From Oscillospiraceae bacterium (GTDB taxonomy: Bacteria > Bacillota > Clostridia > Oscillospirales > Oscillospiraceae): a DNA stretch of 64,000 nt. Under the pieces are notes generated by a model. That model was given only the letters and a program-made list of their open reading frames with translations. It was not told the DNA's origin and searched no databases. Shown in pieces: positions 50,829 through 58,005 of the stretch. The translations under genes and the position numbers were made by a program. Position 1 is the stretch's first letter. Each line of letters begins with the position of its first letter. Where the stretch lies: positions 1-64,000 of the forward strand of contig CAKASQ030000075.1 in the NCBI GenBank assembly GCA_916988195.3. Reading direction: 5' to 3'.

Positions 50829-52055
50829 TTATGCAGTATGAAGCGACTCCTTGCAGAGGGGAAAATCGATGAAAAAGCGGTTCTCGTGGTCCGCGCCCTC
50901 TGCCCGGATTTTTCCGCCGTGGCGCGAGACGATGCTTTCGGCGATGGAGAGGCCGAGGCCGTAGCTTCCGTCCCGGTGCCTTGCGCCATCCAGCCTGGCA
51001 AAGCGCTCGAAAATCTTCCGGCAGTCGGCGGGGGAGAGAGGGGCTCCAGTTGACGAGACGCACAGGCGGCAGCGGGTTTTGCCTTGGCGCGCAAGAGTGA
51101 GCTTCACAGCTCCGTCGGGCTCGGTGTATTTCTGCGCGTTGTCGAGCAGAATGTCCACGCAGCGGGAAAGCTGCGCCGCGTCTCCCAGCACGAAAAGGCC
51201 GGGTTCTACGTCGTAGGAAAACGCCAGTCCGCGCTCAAAAAAGACCGGCTCAAACGGCAGGCACGCGTCCAGCACTGTCTTGCTCCAGTCCAGCCGCTCG
51301 CGCGCGGAAGAAAGCCCGGTCTGATCGCTTCTGGCAAGATCGAGAAGGCCGGAGACCAGCGCGCGCATCTGCGTGGCCGCCGTGAGGACGTTTGCAGAAA
51401 AGCGCTGCCTTGTTTCTTCACCCTGCGCCGATTGCAGAAGCTCTGCGTTTGTGAGGATGACGGAAAGGGGCGTTTTGAGCTCGTGCGACGCGTCGGCCAC
51501 AAACTGCTTTTGCTGCCGCCACGCGAGCTCCACCGGCCGCACCGCCCATCTCGCCAGCAGCACGCTCAGCGCGAAGAATACCGCAAGGCTTCCAAGGCCA
51601 ATGAGGACGCTCGTGCGGATGAGGCTTTTGAGCGTCGCCTGCTCGGCGCTCGTGTCGGCAAAGACGTATTTTTCTCCGTCCGGCGTGACAGCCCTGAAAA
51701 AGCGCAGGTGGTAGGAGGATAACAAGCCGTCTTTTTTTCCGTCTGCCTGCGCCGCAAGCACCAGCTCACGCAGGAAATCTTCGTCGGAAAGATCATAGAG
51801 GTCGCTGCCAGCGGCAGTGATCGCGCCGGTTTTGGAGACCTCCACCGTGAAAAACGGCAGACGGACTGAATCCGGCGCACTGCCCGGACGCTCCGGGCGC
51901 GATGGACGCAGGGCGACGGCCTGCATCATCTCAAAGCTGCTCTGCGCGAGGTCGGCTGCGGTAAAGTGATAGATGAGGCCAAAGATGCTGCCGAGCAGCA
52001 AAGCGGCAAAGCTCATCATCATGAGGATAAATTTGACACGCAGCTTTTTCAGCAT
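50829..52055 (-). CDS. Sensor histidine kinase of a two-component system
   Basis: The 408-residue kinase has two membrane helices (about 8-30 and 146-168) around an about 115-residue outer sensor with no domain I recognise. The dimerisation/phosphoacceptor box is FVADASHELKTPLSVILTNA (His about residue 193), with the N-box VDILLDNAQKYTEPDG, the G-box DGSYGLGLSIAESIV and the F-box FERFARLD. Its start overlaps the regulator gene by 7 bases. The divergent VTC-DUF4956-CotH operon is the probable target. Confidence 0.93.
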   Translation of the reverse strand: MLKKLRVKFILMMMSFAALLLGSIFGLIYHFTAADLAQSSFEMMQAVALRPSRPERPGSAPDSVRLPFFTVEVSKTGAITAAGSDLYDLSDEDFLRELVLAAQADGKKDGLLSSYHLRFFRAVTPDGEKYVFADTSAEQATLKSLIRTSVLIGLGSLAVFFALSVLLARWAVRPVELAWRQQKQFVADASHELKTPLSVILTNAELLQSAQGEETRQRFSANVLTAATQMRALVSGLLDLARSDQTGLSSARERLDWSKTVLDACLPFEPVFFERGLAFSYDVEPGLFVLGDAAQLSRCVDILLDNAQKYTEPDGAVKLTLARQGKTRCRLCVSSTGAPLSPADCRKIFERFARLDGARHRDGSYGLGLSIAESIVSRHGGKIRAEGADHENRFFIDFPLCKESLHTA

Positions 52056-52726
52056 TCCTCCGCGACCTCCAGATGGTAACCGAGCCTGCGCACGGCCGCG
52101 ATGCGCACATTCGAGCCGATGGCCGTGAGCTTCTTGCGCAGAAAGCCGACATAGACTTCCACGTGATTTTCCACCGCGTTCGAGTCAAAGCCCCAAACCT
52201 TGGCAAGAAGCGCTTCCTTGGAAAGATTGTTGCGCCCGGATTGAAGGAGAAAGCGCATCACGTCAAACTCCCGGGCAGACAGGCGGACACTGTTTTTCCC
52301 GCACACAAGCGTGCAGGAGGCAAGGTCGAGGGCGGTATTGCCGAATGTCAGCTCGTCGATTTGAGAACCCTGACGGCGCAAAAGCGCGTTGATGCAGGCC
52401 ATGAGCTCGCGCATGTCAAACGGCTTCGTGAGATAGTAGTCCGCGCCGGCGTTCAGGCCCTCGATGCGGTCTTCGAGCTCAGACTTTGCCGTGAGCATCA
52501 GAATCGGCGTTGTACAGCGGCTCCGGCGCACCTGCCGGGCCAGGTCAAAGCCATTGAGCTTCGGCATCATCACGTCCAGAATCAGAAGATCGTAGACCCC
52601 GAGCTCGGCGTATTCCTTGCCGGTCTCGCCGTCGTACGCGGTTTCTACCGTGAAGCCCTTCTGCTCAAGGGCTGTTTTGAGGGAATCTGCCAGCAGCACC
52701 TCGTCTTCTACAATCAGGATTTTCAT
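52049..52726 (-). CDS. OmpR/PhoB family response regulator
   Basis: The 225-residue protein has a receiver domain with acidic pocket VEDE, phosphoacceptor Asp in LLILDVMMPKLNGFDL (about residue 51) and Lys in LTKPFDMREL. The winged-helix DNA-binding domain follows (VRLSAREFDVMRFLLQSGRN, FDSNAVENHVEVYVGFLRKK, AVRRLGYHLE). It is transcribed ahead of its kinase. The intergenic region to the VTC gene holds several TTTCAG repeats spaced 11 bases apart, as expected for this regulator family. Confidence 0.94.
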   Translation of the reverse strand: MKILIVEDEVLLADSLKTALEQKGFTVETAYDGETGKEYAELGVYDLLILDVMMPKLNGFDLARQVRRSRCTTPILMLTAKSELEDRIEGLNAGADYYLTKPFDMRELMACINALLRRQGSQIDELTFGNTALDLASCTLVCGKNSVRLSAREFDVMRFLLQSGRNNLSKEALLAKVWGFDSNAVENHVEVYVGFLRKKLTAIGSNVRIAAVRRLGYHLEVAEEC

Positions 52727-52750
52727 CGCAAGACCTTCCTTTCCACGTTC

Positions 52751-52866
52751 GTTCAGCGTTCTTTCAGTATACTACCACGCGAAGCTGAAAGAAAGCTGAA
52801 ATTCCGGCAGTTTACAGTTTGTTTACAGCCGGGTACGCGAATTTTCAGACTCCTTTCAGCGTTCAG
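52751..52866. promoter_or_regulatory. Cluster of 11-bp-periodic direct repeats (candidate response-regulator boxes)
   Basis: Pairs with an exact 11-base period: GTTCAG at 52751 and TTTCAG at 52762; CTGAAA (minus strand TTTCAG) at 52785 and 52796; TTTACAG at 52811 and 52822; TTTCAG at 52843 and 52854, then GTTCAG at 52861. The last pair overlaps the expected -35 position for a TATGCT -10 box at 52870-52875, as in PhoB-activated promoters. Confidence 0.65.
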
Positions 52867-52920
52867 TGCTATGCTTACAGCCAGAAATCCCCGAGCGAAA
52901 CGCAGAAAGGAGAACATGCC

Positions 52921-53595
52921 ATGACGGATTATCGCCACGAGTGGAAGATCGAGCTTTCGCCATCCGATCTTCTCATTTTGCGGCAGAGATTGCGGCAGGT
53001 GTTGCAGCCGGACGCGCATGCGGTGGATGGGCGGTACCTGATCCGGAGCTTATATTTTGATACGCCGGAGGACCGGGCGCTGCGCGAAAAGCTCGACGGC
53101 GTGTCGCGGCGGGAAAAATTCCGCATCCGGTATTATAACGGCGACGTATCGTGCATCCATCTGGAGAAGAAGTCGAAAATCGCGGGGCTGGGGCGCAAGG
53201 ACATGGCTGTTTTGCAGCCGTGGCAGGCGCAGGCGATTGTGGACGGCAGGCTCTCGTGGATGGCGGAAAGCGGAATGCCGCTTGTGACGGAGCTCTACGG
53301 CAAAATGTGCGCCGAGCGGCTGCGGCCAAAAACGATCGTCGACTACACGCGCGAGCCCTTCGTCTATGCCCCGGGAAATGTCCGCGTGACGCTGGACTAC
53401 AATATCCGGACCGGGCTCAGCTGCACGGATTTTCTGAACGTCAGCTGTCCGACCATTCCGGTTCCGGAGAACCCCGCGATTTTGGAGGTCAAATGGGACG
53501 CTTTTTTTCCGGACGTGGTGCGCGATATCGTTCAGCTGCCGGGCAGGCGCGCGGGCGCGTTTTCCAAGTATGCGGCGTGCCGGATGTACGACTGA
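52921..53595 (+). CDS. VTC-domain polyphosphate-polymerase-like protein
   Basis: The 224-residue protein matches the VTC domain, whose yeast member makes polyphosphate from ATP inside a beta-tunnel. Blocks are YRHEWKIELSPSDLLILRQR (about 3-22), RYLIRSLYFDTPEDRALREK (about 40-59), FRIRYYNGDVSCIHLEKKSK (basic tunnel residues, about 74-93) and ILEVKWDAFFPDVVRDIV near the end. Length is near the minimal domain. The ATG at 52921 has AAAGGAG upstream, preferred to the frame opening at 52819. First gene of an operon with DUF4956 and CotH. Confidence 0.88.
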   Translation: MTDYRHEWKIELSPSDLLILRQRLRQVLQPDAHAVDGRYLIRSLYFDTPEDRALREKLDGVSRREKFRIRYYNGDVSCIHLEKKSKIAGLGRKDMAVLQPWQAQAIVDGRLSWMAESGMPLVTELYGKMCAERLRPKTIVDYTREPFVYAPGNVRVTLDYNIRTGLSCTDFLNVSCPTIPVPENPAILEVKWDAFFPDVVRDIVQLPGRRAGAFSKYAACRMYD

Positions 53596-53664
53596 CAATA
53601 TTGAAAAGCGGCTGCTTTTTGCGCGGCATGACAGAGTAATTAAGAGTAGAAGGAGAAAAATGCT

Positions 53665-54336
53665 ATGACATTCAATGACATTTTCAAATCGAGCTTTCTC
53701 GAGAACGTGACGGCGGTGAGCTTACTTGATATGGTGCTGGCCTTGGCGCTGGCGTTCGGGCTCGGCATGTTCATCTTTCTGGTGTATAAAAAGACGTATC
53801 AGGGCGTGATGTACTCGTCGAGCTTTGGTGTGACGCTGGTCGCGCTGACGATGATCACGACGCTTGTCATTCTGGCGGTGACATCGAACGTCGTTTTGTC
53901 CCTTGGCATGGTGGGCGCGCTTTCTATCGTCCGCTTCCGCACGGCGATCAAAGAACCGCTGGACATCGCGTTTTTGTTCTGGGCAATTGCCGTCGGTATC
54001 GTGCTGGCCGCGGGGTTTATTCCGCTGGCGGTGTTCGGAAGCGTGATCATCGGTGTGATGCTCCTTGTATTTGTGAACCATAAGAGCCACCAGAATCCCT
54101 ACATGCTTGTGCTGCAATGCGCGGACGCGCAGGCGGAGCAGGCGGCGCTCAGCTACCTGACGGCGGAAACGAAGCGCTGCGTCATTAAGAGCAAGGCCGC
54201 GCAGGCGGGGAACATCGAGCTGAACGTTGAGGTGCGGCTCAAGAGCGAGGACACGTCGTTTGTAAACGGGCTTGCCGCGACGCCCGGCGTATCGAGCGCG
54301 GTGCTCGTCAGCTACAACGGCGACTACATGGGCTGA
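53665..54336 (+). CDS. DUF4956 membrane protein
   Basis: The 223-residue protein has about four helices in its N-terminal 135 residues (LLDMVLALALAFGLGMFIFL, VTLVALTMITTLVILAVTSN, FLFWAIAVGIVLAAGFIPLA, VFGSVIIGVMLLVFVNH). The family hallmark SLGMVGALSIVRFRTAIKEP lies between helices two and three. A soluble C-terminal domain (about 145-223) follows. DUF4956 genes are regularly found next to VTC and CotH genes, so a common complex at the membrane is inferred; biochemical function is unknown to me. AGAAGGAG precedes the ATG. Confidence 0.9.
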   Translation: MTFNDIFKSSFLENVTAVSLLDMVLALALAFGLGMFIFLVYKKTYQGVMYSSSFGVTLVALTMITTLVILAVTSNVVLSLGMVGALSIVRFRTAIKEPLDIAFLFWAIAVGIVLAAGFIPLAVFGSVIIGVMLLVFVNHKSHQNPYMLVLQCADAQAEQAALSYLTAETKRCVIKSKAAQAGNIELNVEVRLKSEDTSFVNGLAATPGVSSAVLVSYNGDYMG

Positions 54337-54341
54337 AAACC

Positions 54342-56237
54342 ATGGCGGCGCACAAAAAAATAGACAGGATTTGCTGCGCCGTGCTGATTCTGTCTTTGAT
54401 CGTAACGATTTTATTCATGAACGGCGAGGCCCTCGGCTTGCAGGCGAGCGCGGCGGCTCTCGGTTATGAGACGCGGCTTTTTGACACGACGAGGGTACAC
54501 ACGATCGATATCGTGATGGACGACTGGGACACGTTCATCGAGGGCTGCGAGGACGAGGAATATGAGCCGTGCGCGGTGGTCATCGACGGCGAATCTTATA
54601 AAAATGTCGCCATCCGCGCGAAAGGAAATACGTCCCTTTCCTCTGTCCGGCAGCTTGGCAGCCAGCGCTACAGCTTCAAAATCGAGTTTGACCACTACGA
54701 CAGCGGAAAAACCTATCACGGGCTCGACAAGCTCTGCCTCAATAACCTCATTCAGGACAACACCATGATGAAGGACTATCTGGTCTACCGGCTGATGGGC
54801 GCGTTCGGCGTGGCAAGTCCCCTGTGCAGCTACGTCTATATCACCGTCAACGGCGAGGACTGGGGACTTTACTTAGCGGTTGAGGGTGCGGAGGACGCGT
54901 TCTTGGAGCGGAACTACGGCAAAGAGGCGGGCGAGCTCTATAAGCCGGATTCGATGTCTTTTGACGCGGACGGATTTGAACCGCCCGAGCAGGGAGATTT
55001 CACGCCCGGCGATTTTCCGGGCAGCCCGCCGGGAGACTTCCAGATGCCGGACAATGCGGATGGTACGCCGCCCGAGATGCCGGATGCAGCGGCAGATGAA
55101 GAAGCTTCGGCGGCAGCAGATGAGACCGGGACCGATGCGGAGGCTTCTGCGCAGACAGGCGAAAACCGGAGCCGTCCTGAAATGCCGGGCGGCGGCTTTG
55201 GCGGCGGAAGCGGGTCAGACGATGTGAAGCTGCAATACATCGACGATGATGCGAACAGCTACCCGAATATTTTCGACAACGCGAAGACCGATGTGTCCGG
55301 CAAGGACGAAAAGCGGCTGATCGCGAGCCTCAGGAAGCTGTCTTCGTATGAGGACCTGGAGGACGTTCTGGACATGGACGCGGTGCTGCGCTATTTCGTC
55401 GTCCACAATTTCGTCGTGAACGGCGACAGCTACACGGGCTCGATGATCCACAACTACTATCTCTACGAGCAGGACGGCAAGCTCTCCATGCTCCCTTGGG
55501 ACTACAATCTGGCCTTCGGCGGCTTTCAGGGAAGCGACGCGGAAAGCGCCGTCAACGACCCCATCGATGATGTGCTCTCCGACCGGCCGATGCAGGCGTG
55601 GATGTTCTCGAGCGAGGAATACACCGCGCTGTACCACGAATATTACGAGGAATTTTTGCAGTCGGCGGATATCGACGGCCTCATCGACGAGGCGTACAGC
55701 CTGATTGCGCCGTATGTTGAAAAGGACCCGACGAAGTTCTGTACGTATGACGAATTTGAAACCGGCGTGCAGACGCTGAAAAATTTCTGCTATCTTCGGG
55801 TGCAGAGTGTGACGGGGCAGCTGGACGGCTCGATTCCATCGACCAGCGAGGCACAGAAGGAAAGCAGCGAAAGCCTCGTGGACGCGTCGGCCATTACGAT
55901 CTCCGACATGGGCAGCATGGGAAATACGATGGGCGGCAAGGGCGGCTTCGGCGGCAGGCAGAACGATGACGCAGATAAATCGGACGCCGCGGATACGGAG
56001 GGCTTCACTCCGCCCCAGCGGCCGGATTCCAGCGCGGATGCCGGAACAGATTTTGAGGCGGATACGCAGGGAGGTCCGCCCCAGAGCCCGCCGGACAGTC
56101 AAAATGGTACGTCTCCCGGACAAACAGATGGGCAGGGGAGCAGCCGTACAAGCGGCACGCAGACGGTTCTGCTCGCGGCCTGCGCGCTGGTCCTCGCACT
56201 GGGACTCGGGTTTGAGGTTTTCTACAAGCGAAGATAA
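54342..56237 (+). CDS. CotH-type kinase family membrane protein
   Basis: The 631-residue protein has an N-terminal helix (about 9-31), a CotH protein-kinase-like domain split by a linker, and a C-terminal helix with basic tail (VLLAACALVLALGLGFEVFY). Kinase-like motifs are YKNVAIRAKGNTSLSSV, YSFKIEFDHYDSGKTYHGLD, LCLNNLIQDNTMMKDYLVYR and, after the linker, MLPWDYNLAFGGFQGSDAES with the metal Asp. Residues about 205-290 and 510-610 are Asp/Pro/Gly-rich low complexity with no fold. The start is 5 bases after the DUF4956 stop. CotH of spores phosphorylates coat proteins; substrate here is unknown. Confidence 0.9.
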   Translation: MAAHKKIDRICCAVLILSLIVTILFMNGEALGLQASAAALGYETRLFDTTRVHTIDIVMDDWDTFIEGCEDEEYEPCAVVIDGESYKNVAIRAKGNTSLSSVRQLGSQRYSFKIEFDHYDSGKTYHGLDKLCLNNLIQDNTMMKDYLVYRLMGAFGVASPLCSYVYITVNGEDWGLYLAVEGAEDAFLERNYGKEAGELYKPDSMSFDADGFEPPEQGDFTPGDFPGSPPGDFQMPDNADGTPPEMPDAAADEEASAAADETGTDAEASAQTGENRSRPEMPGGGFGGGSGSDDVKLQYIDDDANSYPNIFDNAKTDVSGKDEKRLIASLRKLSSYEDLEDVLDMDAVLRYFVVHNFVVNGDSYTGSMIHNYYLYEQDGKLSMLPWDYNLAFGGFQGSDAESAVNDPIDDVLSDRPMQAWMFSSEEYTALYHEYYEEFLQSADIDGLIDEAYSLIAPYVEKDPTKFCTYDEFETGVQTLKNFCYLRVQSVTGQLDGSIPSTSEAQKESSESLVDASAITISDMGSMGNTMGGKGGFGGRQNDDADKSDAADTEGFTPPQRPDSSADAGTDFEADTQGGPPQSPPDSQNGTSPGQTDGQGSSRTSGTQTVLLAACALVLALGLGFEVFYKRR

Positions 56238-56238
56238 A

Positions 56239-56275
56239 AAACAGGACGGTTCCGGGCGGGACCGTCCTGTTTTTA
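56239..56275 (+). terminator. Terminator of the VTC-DUF4956-CotH operon
   Basis: AAAACAGGACGGT and ACCGTCCTGTTTTT form a perfect stem around TCCGGGCGGG. Confidence 0.9.
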
Positions 56276-56290
56276 CAGAATTTCAAAGCC

Positions 56291-56320
56291 TGCGTAGGGG
56301 ACGATGTCCACATCGTCCTG
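56291..56320. repeat. Short palindromic repeat (56.3 kb copy)
   Basis: GCGTAGGGGACGATG TCCA CATCGTCC, the same layout and the GCGTAGGGG edge seen in the copies at 23.2 and 27.3 kb. Confidence 0.65.
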
Positions 56321-56358
56321 TGCGGAAGCCGGTATTTTGACGCAGATCGGTTTCTGCG

Positions 56359-56694
56359 TTAAGGGAGATACTTGTCCATGGCCTGCTTGGCGGCGCGGAC
56401 GATGTCTGTCAGAATCTGCGTCTGCTCCGGCGTGGCCTGATCGAGCAGCGCCGCGATTTCCCGCACACAGACGGGCTTCACGGACGGCGGCGCGTCAAAG
56501 AGCAGGTCATCGGCGCTGACATGAAGCGCGGCGGCCAGGTCCGCAAAGACCTGCAGACTCAGCTTCGTGTTGCCGGTCTCAATGTGGCTCATATGCGTCG
56601 TGGAGATATTTGCCTGCTCGGCAAGCGCCTCCTGCGAGAGATTCTGCGCCTTGCGAAATTTCCGGATGCGCTGACCGATTGCGTAGTAGTCCAT
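56359..56694 (-). CDS. XRE family transcriptional regulator
   Basis: The 111-residue protein starts MDYYAIGQRIRKFRKAQNLS and has the helix-turn-helix QEALAEQANISTTHMSHIET then GNTKLSLQVFADLAAALHVS (about 20-60), followed by a short C-terminal helical part that may dimerise. The ATG at 56694 is used; upstream TTG at 56712 opens the same frame. A palindromic site TACTTG...CAAGTA at 56721-56743 lies just upstream, where autoregulation would act. It is divergent from the small cysteine-rich gene. Confidence 0.85.
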   Translation of the reverse strand: MDYYAIGQRIRKFRKAQNLSQEALAEQANISTTHMSHIETGNTKLSLQVFADLAAALHVSADDLLFDAPPSVKPVCVREIAALLDQATPEQTQILTDIVRAAKQAMDKYLP

Positions 56695-56720
56695 AATTAA
56701 CCGCCCATACAAGTTTGATA

Positions 56721-56743
56721 TACTTGAATTGTATAGACAAGTA
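56721..56743. promoter_or_regulatory. Candidate XRE operator
   Basis: TACTTG (56721-56726) and CAAGTA (56738-56743) are perfect inverted half-sites 11 bases apart, in the promoter space between the XRE gene and the cysteine-rich gene. A third half-site-like ACAAGT sits at 56709. Confidence 0.6.
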
Positions 56744-56760
56744 TGATAAGATTTAATAAA

Positions 56761-56789
56761 TTACATAGGCTAAAATATAGCTATATAAT
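56761..56789 (+). promoter_or_regulatory. Promoter of the cysteine-rich small gene
   Basis: TTACAT (56761-56766), 17 bases, TATAAT (56784-56789), 18 bases before the start codon. Confidence 0.65.
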
Positions 56790-56807
56790 TAAAACGTGGA
56801 GGACGCT

Positions 56808-56969
56808 ATGGAATATGTAGAGAGAGTGCCGCTGCCGGAGGTTTGCTTAGGCTGCGAGGACCGGGCGGGGTGTCTTGCGCGCGGGGAGGGAGAGTGGTGC
56901 TGCGAGGAGTGCGAGCATCTGCTGGAGCGGTTCGTCTGCGTGGAGAGCAGAGCGGAAACAGACACGTGA
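56808..56969 (+). CDS. 53-residue cysteine-rich protein
   Basis: ATG at 56808 with GGAGGA upstream opens a 53-codon frame (MEYVERVPLPEVCLGCEDRA and onward). Seven Cys (about residues 13, 16, 22, 31, 32, 35, 44), mainly as CxxC and CC-x-x-C, suggest a zinc or iron-sulfur site. It is acidic and has no signal peptide. Promoter, ribosome site and codon use all support a real gene, though it is short. Divergent from the XRE regulator, which may control it. Function unknown. Confidence 0.6.
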   Translation: MEYVERVPLPEVCLGCEDRAGCLARGEGEWCCEECEHLLERFVCVESRAETDT

Positions 56970-57067
56970 CAGACGCGCGGACGGAAAAGCTTGTGCGATT
57001 TCACAGCTTATTCCGATTTTTAGATGATGCCATGTAAAAACCGACATAATATACAGGAAAATGATAT

Positions 57068-57095
57068 TTGTATTTGTGCGATTTTGTGCTATAAT
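57068..57095 (+). promoter_or_regulatory. Promoter of the cobalamin riboswitch transcript
   Basis: TTGTAT (57068-57073), 16 bases, TATAAT (57090-57095), about 15 bases before the riboswitch. Confidence 0.65.
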
Positions 57096-57110
57096 AACAG
57101 CAATTAAATA

Positions 57111-57227
57111 TCGGGTAGTTCGCGCAAGCCTCGTGCTTGCAGGTGGAATGGGGTGAGAAGCCCCGCGAGTCGGTCACTGTGATGTCTGGTTGGTCAGAAT
57201 AAGTCAGGTCTTCCGAGAGCTGCCCGG
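57111..57227 (+). ncRNA. Cobalamin riboswitch
   Basis: The P1 stem closes perfectly: CGGGTAG (57112-57118) with CTGCCCG (57220-57226). Conserved core words are present: GGTGGAATGGGGTGAGAAGC with CCC, then CGGTCACTGTGATG and AAGTCAGGTCTTCC, the B12-box region. It is followed by candidate expression-platform hairpins and a terminator. No cobalamin or cobalt gene lies behind it in the window. Confidence 0.85.
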
Positions 57228-57291
57228 TGTCCTGCCATGACCGGGACCGAAAGGATATGTTCTTATTCTCTGTTGGGAATAGGGCTTCGTT

Positions 57292-57335
57292 TCCGTACGG
57301 CCATGCAGGCTGTGCGGATTTTTGTTTGCAGCGCA
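57292..57335 (+). terminator. Intrinsic terminator of the riboswitch transcript
   Basis: CCGTACGGCC and GGCTGTGCGG form a 10-bp stem (two G-T pairs) around ATGCA, followed by ATTTTTG. The stretch 57336-57552 holds only a small hairpin GGGATGA/TCATCCC and no convincing gene. Confidence 0.7.
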
Positions 57336-57552
57336 TCCTGCGTCAGCTGACGCTTGCGTCTGTATAGATGGGATGAGGCATCATCCCTGCCTCTTTCTGA
57401 CGGCGGTTCCCAATCCGCCATCTCCTCCGGCCGGGCGTCCGCCCCCTCTTACCGGGCGCCCGGCACTCTATCTTGCACAGCCGCGTACCGCAGCATCATG
57501 CGTTTTGAACCTTCGGATGCCGCGCAGATTTGCGCAGAAAGGATATTCTGTT

Positions 57553-57852
57553 ATGCTTTGTCTCGATCATACCATTACCAAAAAGATGCGTGAGCCGGCG
57601 TTTGCCGCCGAGTGGGATTCGCTGGAGCCGGAGGAGCAGATCGTCCGGGCCATCATCGAAGGGCGCGAGGTGCGGCACCTGACACAGAACCAGCTGGCCG
57701 ATGCGACCGGCATCCACCAGACGAATATCAGCAAGCTCGAAAGCGGAACGGCAAACCCGTCGCTTCGCACGCTCAAGCGTTTGGCCGCGGGGATGGGAAT
57801 GCGGCTCAAGCTGGAATTTGTTCCGGTGCAGCCCGAGAACCGGACAAGATAG
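57553..57852 (+). CDS. HigA-like XRE antitoxin/regulator without a toxin partner
   Basis: The 99-residue protein ends with the classic HigA-type helix-turn-helix: HLTQNQLADATGIHQTNISK, LESGTANPSLRTLKRLAAGM and GMRLKLEFVPV. Such antitoxins are normally preceded by a RelE/HigB toxin; none is found upstream, where instead the riboswitch and terminator stand. The frame opens at 57322, but the ATG at 57553 has AAAGGATA upstream and the upstream residues are unnatural. It is either a solitary regulator or the survivor of a broken toxin-antitoxin pair. Confidence 0.7.
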   Translation: MLCLDHTITKKMREPAFAAEWDSLEPEEQIVRAIIEGREVRHLTQNQLADATGIHQTNISKLESGTANPSLRTLKRLAAGMGMRLKLEFVPVQPENRTR

Positions 57853-57913
57853 GACAAAGCGGCAAGTACCGTTGTCCGCATAAGAAAAAACGCCAATGAA
57901 ATGCTCCGGCGGC

Positions 57914-57942
57914 TTGACTTTTGAGATGCTGCTTGCTATGCT
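57914..57942 (+). promoter_or_regulatory. Promoter of the ketopantoate-reductase-like gene
   Basis: TTGACT (57914-57919), 17 bases, TATGCT (57937-57942). The -10 box lies in the left arm of the 57931-57974 inverted repeat. Confidence 0.6.
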
Positions 57943-57974
57943 TGGTTAGAGAAAACTAACTAAGTATAGCAAGC
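57931..57974. repeat. 19-bp inverted repeat over the promoter
   Basis: GCTTGCTATGCTTGGTTAG (57931-57949) and CTAACTAAGTATAGCAAGC (57956-57974) match in 17 of 19 positions; the two differences are G-T pairs in RNA, so the stem is complete. It could be a large operator or a terminator for the upstream gene. Confidence 0.7.
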
Positions 57975-58005
57975 TTTCATATCGCTTGAGACAGGAGATT
58001 TGAAT

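Noticed and set aside
57322-57552. Upstream extension of the HigA-like protein, or a small protein between riboswitch and regulator
   Set aside because: The extra 77 residues are Pro/Arg/Ala-rich with no fold pattern, and the internal ATG at 57553 has the ribosome site.
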